Of a DNA stretch of 64,000 nucleotides, positions 55,358 to 64,000 are shown piece by piece (the stretch's first letter is position 1; each line of letters opens with the position of its first letter). The notes beneath the pieces are model-generated. The model searched no databases. It was not told where the DNA came from and saw only the letters and a list, made by a program, of their open reading frames with translations. Source of the stretch: Gonocerus acuteangulatus. Taxonomy: Eukaryota; Arthropoda; Insecta; Hemiptera; Coreidae. The DNA is taken from the NCBI GenBank assembly GCA_946811695.1, contig OX328123.1, forward strand, positions 32,891,373 through 32,955,372, read 5' to 3'. A program made the position numbers and the translations under genes.

Positions 55358-55638
55358 TATTCGTACAATATCATTAGCGTACACAGAGAATTACATCAAC
55401 AAGAGGTCTATATTAACGTCAAAGCTGCTTGACCAAAGACATATTACAGGAAACTTGTACCATAGATAATACTCGCCAATAATTTAACCCTATTGACATG
55501 AAAAACAGTTTGTTTACACAATTGTGCATACAACGTGAATACGATATACATATTTTTAGATATACATTGGAAATGAAGCTGAGATTTGTTTTTCAAGATT
55601 GGTAGACTGATATCCGCAGGCTAAAGTTTTTTTGTTTT
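55358..55638. other. No recognised feature
   Basis: Short unique stretch with no gene seen. Confidence 0.4.
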
Positions 55639-55840
55639 TTTTTACAGTGCATCGAAATCTAGGTCATTTGATCCGTGCTATCTATAGGCTTCCACCCTTC
55701 CCTTAAACAACCATGCTGCAACAGGGACGTTTTTTAAACGGGCCCTGAATTGAAAAAACTGCTGCGGGTGGGACTGGAATACTGGGATGAGAATCCAAGG
55801 AGTAAGTCAGTGGACCATGGGCATAGCCTAAAGTTATTAT
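55639..55840 (-). mobile_element. SINE-1-like copy, degenerate
   Basis: On the minus strand, a TGGTCCACTGACTTACTCC head, a CCAGTCCCACCCGCAGCAG B-box region, and a 3' part that reaches a poly(A) near 55640. Confidence 0.45.
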
Positions 55841-55842
55841 TA

Positions 55843-55995
55843 AATTTTAACGTCCACACATATATTTTTGTGACTTATGGTACGCATTATCAACAGGTTA
55901 CCATACCTTTTTAAACAAGATAGGGCTGACGCTTTTTATTTTATGGAATTTACCCGCACCCCTAGATGGAATCGATTCCATGAAACTGAGGCACG
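55843..55995 (-). mobile_element. SINE-2 copy, degenerate
   Basis: On the plus strand it shows TTTTAACGTCCACACATAT, GGTTACCATACCTTTTT and CACCCCTAGATGGAATCG in the order of an inverted SINE-2. Confidence 0.55.
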
Positions 55996-56118
55996 AAGAG
56001 ATTCGATTATTTGGTTCAAAGTGGGTAAAATTAAGTTATGTTTTTTATTAGTTCCCTTATTCTTATTCGGCTAGGTTTATTTCGTGTCATTTGTTGTGAT
56101 AATTCACTAGCTAATATG

Positions 56119-56567
56119 CAGGGCCGCCACAGCCCGGCCCAGGACCAGATCACGGGCCCCCACTTTTCAGATCACGGACCCCCACTGCTCAAGCCGGCCC
56201 CCTGTTCTCAGAGCCAGACTGAAAATTCTTGTATGTACTTTGCTATAGGACTTTGGACATTTTAAAATTATTTTCATTTTGAGTTTTGAGCGAAGTTTCG
56301 GTACTTGTAGTTTTATTACGACTCCTAATGAAATATACTATTCTGGGACTGCACTTTTTTTGTCGTTTATGTACATTAAAAAACAATATAGATCCCATTC
56401 CAATAGATATAGGCTACGCCCGTCTATATTTCGAAACCACATTCTTTTTACAAGCTCATAACTTACAGGTATACATTTTTTTCCAATAGCGAGGCCCGGC
56501 CCGGGCCCCCATGGCGCCCGGGCCCGGGACAACTGTACCCGGCTGTCCCCCCCCCCCATGTGCCCTG
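56119..56567. mobile_element. hAT-type MITE-2 copy b, 8-bp target duplication
   Basis: CTAATATG at 56111-56118 and 56568-56575 flanks a 449-bp element. Ends are CAGGGCCGCC and TGTGCCCTG. The interior is an inverted relative of 31829-32253, sharing AGTCCTATAG, GAGTTTTGAG and GGCTACGCCCGTC. Non-coding. Confidence 0.92.
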
Positions 56568-56575
56568 CTAATATG

Positions 56576-57029
56576 TCTAGTTGCTCTTCTCACTTCTTTC
56601 ATTCCTTTGGTTGCATTAATAGCAATTAAAACAATATTTGGCTGTCGACAAATTAATATTCTAGAATAAATGTGGATAGTGAAAATCAGCATAGATTATT
56701 AGTAGTAAGGACTAGCCAATCGACGATGAGTAACCATCACAGAGAAGTAGGAGTTAGTCCTAGTAGGATTAGTAAGGATTAGAAACATCAATCATCAATT
56801 TTTTATCGTTAGAGCGAACACTTAGGACCAAAGATTTCACCAGTAATTAGGTAACCATAGTATCCAGCACCTTGTTAGTGTGAAGAAATGATAAAATATA
56901 CCTTTTCAGACTTCATTGTGCAAACCCCTAGGTCAAGTTACCCCTAGGTATGAAGGGACACACCTGGAAACATAGAAATAGGTAAGAGATTGTTTATGAT
57001 TACTCGCAAATATGGCGAGGGTGATGAGG
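56576..57029. other. No recognised feature
   Basis: Unique sequence with no gene seen. Confidence 0.4.
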
Positions 57030-57300
57030 AAAACTTTTACCTGGAAGTATTAGGCGCTACGATTTTTTTCTAGCAAAATTCCGAAGACACTTGACTGGTA
57101 GACAGAACTTGATCTTTCGTTTGAGGATTAATATTTTTTCCCCTAGTTTCTTCAAAATTGGACCATTTTCAGCGCGTTTTCCCTTCCCTCCATAGGAAGA
57201 AAATCCGCTTATGAGGTTGTCCTAATAACGCAATCTGGAAGTGCCGACTTGAATATTTCACGTTTCAGAACCCATAGATCAGAACGGTGGTTCAAATTTG

Positions 57301-57351
<51 letters not shown>

Positions 57352-57450
57352 TAAATATACGTACTTGTATGTTCGCTCTCTCTCACGCTCAAAAATGGAC
57401 CGATTTTTATGAAATTTGATTCAATCTTACGCCTGTTTTAACCATGGTCC
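57030..57450. repeat. rep-A end fragments, two facing pieces
   Basis: 57050-57180 resembles rep-A sequence in the orientation of copy 2. From 57181 the terminal part (AATCCGCTTATGAGG, GTGCCGACTTGA, GGTGGTTCAAATTTG, AT run) is in the orientation of copy 1. Confidence 0.55.
57304..57350. repeat. (AT)n microsatellite in rep-A end
   Basis: AT run at the same place as in other rep-A ends. Confidence 0.95.
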
Positions 57451-57609
57451 CTTGAACAATTAGTACAAAATTCTGAAGAAAAATAATAAAAATAAATAAA
57501 AAAAAGGAAATAATTAATATTGCAATCATATTTCTTTTCTTACAATTGATAAATAGAAAAAATAGTAAACACTTGTATTTTGTAAAGAAAAAATTATTTT
57601 ATTAAATAT

Positions 57610-57830
57610 TAATTTAATTTTAATTTTAATTTTAACGTCCATTTATTATTAACAACGAATTTTAGGACGGGTTATCTATAGGTTACCACCCTTTTCTAGC
57701 CAGGATAGAGGTGATGCCTTTTCTTTTTTCTAAAGAAAAGCCACCACCCCTAGTGGGAATCGAACCCACGACCTTTGGCACGGAGTGTTAAGTGCTCCCG
57801 CCTTAACCCTCACGGCCATCGGGTCTCCGA
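57610..57830 (-). mobile_element. SINE-2 copy, well preserved
   Basis: On the minus strand it starts CGGAGACCCGATGGCCGTGA, continues GGGTTAAGGCGGGAGCACTT (A box and tRNA-Ser/Leu-like head) and CGTGGGTTCGATTCCCACTA (B box). It ends with GACGTTAAAATT repeated as a TTAAAA tail. Its 5' end abuts the tandem array at 57831. Confidence 0.85.
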
Positions 57831-58281
57831 TTCTAATATTAAATATTAGAATCAGCAAAAATAAGCAATATTTTATAATTGATGCAGTGTGGTATACAAT
57901 ATTTAAATATCTAATATTTAATATAATTCTAATATTAAATATTAGAATCAGCAAAAATAAGCAATATTTTATAATTGATGCAGTGTGGTATACAATATTT
58001 AAATATCTAATATTTAATATAATTCTAATATTAAATATTAGAATCAGCAAAATAAGTAATATTTTATAATTGATGCAGTGTGGTATACAATATTTAAATA
58101 TCTAATATTTAATATAATTCTAATATTAAATATTAGAATCAGCAAAAATAAGCAATATTTTATAATTGATGCAGTGTGGTATACAATATTTAAATATCTA
58201 ATATTTAATATAATTCTAATATTAAATATTAGAATCAGCAAAAATAAGCAATATTTTATAATTGATGCAGTGTGGTATACA
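57831..58281. repeat. 96-bp tandem array, about 4.7 copies
   Basis: Units start at 57831, 57927, 58023, 58118 and 58214 and are nearly identical. The third unit lacks one A. Each unit opens with the inverted repeat TTCTAATATT/AATATTAGAA and contains TTGATGCAGTGTGGTATACA. A 96-bp period is a multiple of three, so frames stay open on both strands. There is no other sign of coding. Confidence 0.95.
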
Positions 58282-58649
58282 CACAATTTTTGCAGAAGGA
58301 AACCAAAGCTTCTACATAAACATTTTGGCTGCATTTCACAAAAACGTTTGCTGACTTCCTTTCTCTATTCCTTGGGCAAATTAAACAACTTCGTTTCTTC
58401 AGAGGGCCATCCTATGAAGAACATCCACCAACGTCCGCCTTTTTGCCAAATATTCCATGCACTTTTAGCCTAAGTTCCCAAAGTTTCATATTTACTACTA
58501 TTCTCTCTAGATGTTCCTTTATCAAAGCAGTACCTACCAAAGAAGCCGGATATAATCCATTATTATATCCGGCTTCCTTGTGGCTTTGTCAAACCTTATC
58601 CACATGGTGGCAAGAGTACTTACGGGAAGACAACGCCCTAATTTAATAA
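58282..58649. other. No gene; contains a snap-back hairpin
   Basis: 58542-58576 has a 15-bp perfect stem (GAAGCCGGATATAAT and its complement) with a 5-nt loop. Otherwise nothing is recognised. Confidence 0.5.
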
Positions 58650-59250
58650 CCATTTCATTACTGTCCCAGTGAAAAGACAAGAAATGAACAAAAGATACGG
58701 ACTACTTAGACGACTCCTTGGACTCACATCTGAGTTATGGATACAGAACAAACTTACGATACACAAAATAATCATTCAACCTATATAAAGGACATACGTA
58801 CTTAACCTCTGCGGATCTGCAAAAACATCCAACATCAACAAAATACAGGTATTCAAGTCAAAGTCCTCCGTAAAATTGTAAATGCCCCTTTCTATGTATC
58901 CAACAAAACCCTTCACAATGATGTTAACATTCCATTTGTCCTTGACCTTGCTAAAACCCGTTTCCAAATGATCCATTAAAAATTGTCTCGCCATCCTAAT
59001 TCTGAAGGTCTATCCTTATCTTCCAAATCCTACTAAGACTTTCGTCCCAGGGGGCTTAATAGCCAGTGGCCCCGAGATAAACGTATTTATTCTGATCATT
59101 AAAATATTTGTTCACCCCGCTCAGAGAGAATCAACAATGATGACCAAGAGAGAGTTCCCCTTTTTCGATGAATATGTATACAACATATCTGAATCAACGA
59201 ACTTGATGATTGTATAGTTAATATTTTGTACAGATTTGAAATATTTTTTT
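58650..59250 (+). pseudogene. Jockey-like LINE ORF2 3'-end fragment
   Basis: Across frameshifts the plus strand reads INKIQVFKSK, KIVNAPFYVSNKTLHNDVNI, LDLAKTRFQMIH and KLSRHPNSEGLS. This order (LR.I.NAP.YV.N..IH.D..I, then HPN near the C-terminus) is typical of the region after the RT in Jockey-type ORF2. Several stops and frameshifts make it dead. Confidence 0.55.
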
Positions 59251-59261
59251 ATTTTTTTATT

Positions 59262-59573
59262 TTACTTTAAGAGCTGCACAGCAATGGTGATCTTCCCTAA
59301 AAGAATTTATATAAAATATAATAAATAAAATAATAAATTATAAGCTAAGGATCAGTAGCAAAATTAAAGGGTACGGAAAATGAAATGAAGAAAAGAATAA
59401 TAATAAAAAATAAAAAAGAAATATGTAAGGAATTAATAAAATAAATAAATACAGAATTAAACTTATAATTTTAACGGTAATAATAAATAGTAGTAATATA
59501 TTTGCGGAGTTGATATCTGAGGAATATTATCCTGAAATAAGAAACTTTGACTTGGGAGTTATGTTTGGTATAA
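59262..59573 (-). other. 3' UTR and A-rich tail of the second LINE fragment
   Basis: On the minus strand the sequence after the stop reaches GATCACCATTGCTGTGCAGC, TCTTAAAG and an AAAAT-rich tail at about 59262. That is the expected end of an I-type element. Confidence 0.5.
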
Positions 59574-60066
59574 TTATATTTTATTATATGTCTTTGTCGT
59601 CTTTAAGTATGTCGGTATGGTATCAATGTGGGGGCTCCTATCAGATAACAGTTCACTGGGGCTTCGAGGAATCTGTAAGTTGTCTCTTTTAGGGCAGTCT
59701 GTTAGGATGTGTTTTACAGTTAAAGGTACGTTGCATGCCCCACATAGTGGTTTGTCTTGTCTTGTGAAGAGGTACGAATGGGTGAGTCGTGTATGTCCGA
59801 TTCTAAGTCGTGTTAGTATTACTTCGTCGCGTCTTGTCCTTAGTTCACCTGACGAGTATGGTTGTATACTGCACTTTACTTCCCTGAGGTGGTTATCTTG
59901 TGTGCAGTACCACGTTGCTTGCCATCTATTCAGTATAGTGTGTGTTATTTTTGTTTGTAAGTCTTGTGATGTAAGTAAGTACTGGTCATGTGGCCGGCTA
60001 GTTGTAGCAAATTTTGCCTGTTCGTCTGCTTTTGAAGTCTCTCCAAGGTTCTCATGACCATTAAGG
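59574..60066 (-). pseudogene. Second LINE ORF2 fragment: RNase H end and Cys/His motif
   Basis: A minus-strand frame is open for about 164 codons, ending at TAA 59574-59576. It contains KADEQAKFA (RNase H end), RTRRDEVILTRLRIGHTRLT, then CGACNVPLTVKHILTDC (C-X2-C-X7-H-X4-C). The order matches 1821-2384 of the full-length LINE, but residues differ widely, so it is a different family of the same superfamily. Upstream sequence is lost. Confidence 0.85.
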
Positions 60067-60159
60067 TTAACGAGTACATAAAATAGCTCTTCATGAAGGA
60101 CGAAATAAAACAGTGTGGTGAGTCTGGTGCCCCTTTCTCTTGGTATTACTCCTTCAGAA

Positions 60160-60275
60160 GCCCATTAAAGGCTGGGTGGGCCTTGTTAATAGTCAGTGGA
60201 GTCGTGCTTGGATTGGAACCAAATGAGAAGATGTGCTAGTCGCACCCTGGGTTCAAAATCTGCTTTTCAAGTATG
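60160..60275 (+). repeat. SINE-3-like fragment, degenerate
   Basis: AAAGGCTGGGTGGGCC followed by TTGGATTGGAACC and CTGGGTTCAAAATC parallels 40285-40390 of SINE-3. No clear ends. Confidence 0.4.
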
Positions 60276-60576
60276 AAACATTTACATTTACGAGGGATTC
60301 CTTCATATTTACACATCGCATTCCAGTAATTAGATTCGAGAAGGAAAATGTACTCAGAATCTAATTGATTGTCTACCTGAAGTGCGCAATGTGATCTGTA
60401 TAATGAAAGTGTTTTTATACTAATGCAAATGTCGTGTACTAACGAACTGTCCTAGAAAAGCAGTGAACAATAGTATTGCACAATGGGTACCGAATCGAGG
60501 TCACTCTTGGGGGAAGGGTTCATGTTTTGCTCCTGTGCAAATGTTCGCATAAACCAAGAATATTTATTTATTTATA

Positions 60577-60695
60577 ATTGAACGTCCACTTACTGGTGAC
60601 ACAGATTTTTGGGATGGGTTATGTAATGGATTAGCCACTATCTCTAGTGAGAATCGAACCCTCCAGCTTGAGGCACGGAGCCATGGTATGAGATT
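60577..60695 (-). mobile_element. SINE-2 copy, degenerate
   Basis: On the plus strand: TTGAACGTCCACTTACTGGT, GGATGGGTTATG, CTAGTGAGAATCGAACCC and GAGGCACGGAG, the order of an inverted SINE-2 missing its middle. Confidence 0.6.
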
Positions 60696-61830
60696 CTCAA
60701 AAATCAATTATTGAGTGAGTAAAATCCTTACTAAACAAAATGTAAGCTGACAGGTAAATTCTCTTTCCTAATGACCCCATTTCGGTAGTTCTCTATTTTT
60801 CCTCCTCTGCCGCGGTGTGAGAGGAATATTTCGCTAGAACCTCATCCATTAATCCCAGTCCTGTGTCAGCTGCCTCTTTCTTCCTCACTCCAGACCTTTT
60901 CTATCAAAGGCCTCTCTCAATCCCTCATGTCATGGCTTTCTGGATCTTTCCTACGGCCACTTTCCTTCTTAATTTACATTACTCTTTTACATCGGTAATA
61001 CTCAGCTTAATTCGCGCTAAATTGCGTGGTGTCAATTCCGTTAAAATCCTGCTTCACCCGAGACAAAAAATATAGATTCCCCAGCCATACATTCTGACGT
61101 CAGCCCTCAGCATTTAATTTGGGAGATAATGTCCTGCCTTGCCTAATAGAAAAGCCGTCCTCGCTATAACTAAGCCAGAATGAATAGCTTGCAAAGACCT
61201 ACCGTTCCAAAGACACGCGCGGCATCCTTTGATCTCCCTTGGTCGAATTTTGTTGTGTGAATAGCCCTAATAGGGATCGTGAAAAGCAGATCATTATCTC
61301 CAAACATCTGCCAAACTCCCCGGGCTAGACATTAATGGATGCAGGTCTCAGCTCCTCTAACGCACTACCTGCTGTAAAGGAATCAATTTCTTAGTAGTTC
61401 CCGATACTTATGACGTTTAACATGTTGACTGCCAGGTCCGACGTATAGTCGAAGTAAGGGTGTCTCGTCGTGTGCCGGGATCGACTATGTGTCTGAGTTT
61501 GACTATCCCTTACCTTTCACTTCCCCCACTTAGGAAACCGAAAATCTTACTAACTTGAATTGGCAATCAGATAGGCTTGCCGTATTTCAAGTGCCACGTT
61601 GGTTCAGGAAGGTTCGACTTCCTTCAATTTCTTTTTTCAATTTTGAAGTGCGGCAAATTTGGGTGACAGCGAAAGTATAAAGAATTTCGTATGTAATTCC
61701 CTCCAATGCCTATTTCGTTAAAGATTCCTTGCAGATAAGAAACTTAATGACTTTGTAAAGGTCTTTTCGACTTCAATTTGCGCACTGGCCATGTTCTCTT
61801 ATCCCTAACCAGTTCGGTTTGTCCTAACTA
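60696..61830. other. No supported gene
   Basis: No known protein family was recognised. A lone GATAGGCTTGCCGTA at 61571 resembles the MITE end in Helitron B. Confidence 0.4.
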
Positions 61831-61835
61831 AAGGG

Positions 61836-62053
61836 GCCCTCACACGGGCAAAATATTTACTCAAAATTTTGAAGATGTTGGTTTTGTGCAAAAATATTGC
61901 TACTGCGAGAAGAAATATTGCGCAAAAAAAGAGAATTCAATATTCTGTGGGATGTTCAAAAGTTTTCTGAAAGTTAAGAAACTTTTTGCGGATCTGTCAA
62001 TATTTTGTAGCATGACAGAGTGCAGTGTAAAGGGGCTGACAAAATATTTCGCA

Positions 62054-62102
<49 letters not shown>

Positions 62103-62414
62103 TTGTGCGTGTGCGCGTGCTGGTGGGCATTCAGGGAGTATGTGTTTACAATACATTTTTAGGTATTTTATATCCTTTTTTCGTCTTCATTTTATCCCAT
62201 CTACATTTTTGCGTCACATTTTCAATTTAACATGCATACATAGACAAAAATGACCCAAGTGATTTAAATGCCTTTAAAAAAATATATATATAACGGCTGT
62301 TACATAATTTTGTGCAATATTTTTTCGCAGTGTGAGGGGTCCACTACCATTCAATATTTTGTACAAAAATAAGCTCAATATTTGTGCTCAAAATTTTTTG
62401 TTGGGCCCCTTAAG
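61836..62414. mobile_element. MITE with AGGGGCCC ends and a (GT)n in its interior
   Basis: The left AAGGGGCCCTCACACGGGC is matched by GTGTGAGGGGTCC (62331) and the outer GGGCCCCTT (62404). AT-rich arms are also inverted (TCAAAATTTT / AAAATTTTTT). About 580 bp. The hAT-like end is suggestive, but no 8-bp duplication was defined. Confidence 0.55.
62056..62101. repeat. (GT)n microsatellite
   Basis: GT run inside the MITE. Open frames through it on both strands are artefacts of the repeat. Confidence 0.95.
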
Positions 62415-62934
62415 GTACGAGATTAGTATATATTAAATCATTTTTGTTAAACGTTGATGTACAGTCCGAGGAAGAGTCAGAAGCTATTTTCATACCGTCG
62501 TTGCTAAATACATGCATAAAGTCACTTGGTAAATTTGTTTGAATTATTATTGTTTATCATTTATCTATAGCTTGGTACAGAGGTAATGTTTATTAATGAA
62601 CCTGGCTAAAATCGCCAACAACAATATTAAGCTGCTTATATTTCCTGATTCCTTTGAGTTGTAGGGGGAAAGAATTGTGAAGCGCCTCTTCTTTACATTG
62701 ATTGGTTCTCGGAAAGTGCTTGGTGACCTTGAAGGAGAACTCCGGGGCTTCCCAGATACTTCTGTGAATAGGTCAGGTTCAAGCTACTCAGCAGGTCAAC
62801 CAGAACAGGAGGCTAAATCCTAAAATTTTGCTCAATCGCAGGACAGATCTCCAAGAAATATGAACTTTTTGAAAACATTGTTTTCTCCGACTCATTATAG
62901 CTTATCCATATGATTACATATATCTCCAACATTG
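62415..62934. other. No recognised feature
   Basis: Unique sequence with no gene seen. Confidence 0.4.
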
Positions 62935-63205
62935 GCATTCAAAAGTGTCTCACCATCCTAATCCTCAAGTTCTATCCTCATCTTCCCAATCCTAACCGGA
63001 CAATCCTCCCAGGCGGCTCTATTTAGCCACCAGGACTGTTTTAGCTGATGTTATTGATGATCCTCAAAATATTTGTTTACTCGCCTCTGGAAGTACCAAT
63101 AGTTGTCTTCTTCCAAATAAGGTATTATTTTTCTTTCTCTGTTTTGGTGAATATATAAAGTATCTGCGTCAACCAACATCATGATTGTACAGTTCATAGT
63201 TTATA
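62935..63205 (+). pseudogene. Jockey-like LINE 3'-end fragment
   Basis: It aligns with 58980-59230 (CATCCTAATCCTCAAG, AATATTTGTTTACTCGCC, ATCATGATTGTACAGTTCAT). It reads SKVSHHPNPQVLSSSSQS in one frame, the HPNP motif of Jockey C-termini. Only the last codons and the 3' UTR are present. Confidence 0.45.
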
Positions 63206-63919
63206 CGGATTTCAAATAAAAACAAATCTCGTGTTATTTAACTTAAGGATATAAATTCAATCCTAGCTGTTAATTTTGCTGCAATGGAACGAAACTAACT
63301 CCTCCGATCTTCAAAAACTAGATTGTTTTCAGCTTCTTATGCAAAATAGAAACAAATTATATTTTCCAAAATATCTCTCTAAAACAATAAAAAAAAAAGA
63401 AGGCCTCAGTTTATAAAGCCTCTTTCTGTGCCTACCCCTATATCCACGGGAACCTGCCCAGGACTAACCTCTGGCCCAACTCGAGATCCCCTTTAGTTTC
63501 TGAAGCGATTTGTGAATTCATGAAATAATAAAATTATTTTTATTCCTTTTTCACTTAACAACATTCCCAGAGAGATAAGATTAGCTTTTAATAGCAAATA
63601 AAAAAAAAGAAGCTAAATCAATCATTTTTTCAGCTTGTTTTGTGAATTAAAAAGAAATTGTTTTCCTATTTTAAAATAGAATAATTCAGGATCTATCAAA
63701 AATTTTCGGCTATCTGCCCTTGAAGGGATTCATAGGCCATGGTCAGTTGATATCCTTCTCAGATAGGTTATCAACCACAGATGTTTACCGAAAAATAAGC
63801 AATAATATTATAATACATACATGTATATGTATATATATATATACATATACGTACATATATGTACATATAATGACCTCTTCTATCACGTAACGTCTTCTTC
63901 ATAAAGGTCTTTTCGAAGA

Positions 63920-63956
<37 letters not shown>

Positions 63957-64000
63957 TTTTTATATATGTATACCTACATATACAGACATTTTCTATCAAC
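63206..64000. other. No gene; AT microsatellites at the right end
   Basis: TA/TG-rich runs at about 63820-63875 and 63924-63970. Nothing else is recognised. Confidence 0.5.

Noticed and set aside
57730..58473. Repetitive proteins on both strands
   Set aside because: Produced by the 96-bp tandem array, whose period keeps frames open. There is no start context, composition or neighbour to support coding.
59617..60057. 146-codon plus-strand frame with several Cys
   Set aside because: It is the antisense of a LINE ORF2 C-terminus. The minus strand has the RNase H end and the C-X2-C-X7-H-X4-C motif.
61900..62253. Cys-Val and Thr-His repeat proteins
   Set aside because: Translations of the (GT)n microsatellite. 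The same applies to 30204-30434.

Overview
The window is a repeat-rich, AT-rich piece of a eukaryotic nuclear genome, most likely an arthropod (an insect or close relative). The evidence is spliced exons of an amino-acid transporter, a full-length RNase H-bearing non-LTR retrotransposon, several tRNA-derived SINE families, rolling-circle Helitrons with arthropod-type termini, and piggyBac-like and hAT-like non-autonomous elements. There is no prokaryotic gene organisation. The order or species cannot be read from the sequence.

The only host gene I can support lies on the minus strand: part of an SLC7 light-chain (LAT-type) amino-acid transporter. Two exons are convincing (17322-17540 and 16042-16288). 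A 48-bp exon at 28949-28996 is plausible because it has consensus splice sites and stays in frame. Later exons would lie to the left of 16042, and I could not find them in the window. An 11.4-kb intron (17541-28948) holds a 121-bp dimeric minisatellite and a Helitron/SINE cluster.

Layout. 1-475: 3' end of a Penelope-like element. 476-8272: an interspersed repeat (called rep-A here) carrying a 6.05-kb LINE (1369-7416, minus strand, 12-bp target duplication) and a tRNA-derived SINE (8032-8230). 9.0-14.7 kb: MITEs, two long inverted-repeat elements, and a Helitron fragment containing an hAT-type MITE. 16.0-29.0 kb: the transporter exons, the minisatellite at 21.07-22.66 kb and Helitrons at 24.6-27.9 kb. 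29-40 kb: a duplicated 0.4-kb segment, SINEs, an hAT MITE, a short complete Helitron, a 1.1-kb foldback element and a piggyBac-like element with an empty-site paralogue close by. 40-46 kb: two abutting perfect palindromes, a degenerate coding stretch, a possible 5S-rRNA-like sequence and another Helitron. 46-51 kb: further rep-A copies. 51-64 kb: SINEs, an hAT MITE, a 96-bp tandem array and Jockey/I-type LINE fragments.

Themes. (1) A hairpin with the core GGYGCTAATGRCC occurs at the LINE 3' end and also in two SINE families, which suggests the SINEs borrow the LINE's reverse-transcriptase recognition site. (2) Paralogous copies inside the window act as empty sites and define the LINE, SINE and piggyBac insertions to within a few bases. 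(3) Several perfect snap-back palindromes recur in otherwise unique sequence. I found no evidence for a new multi-gene system.
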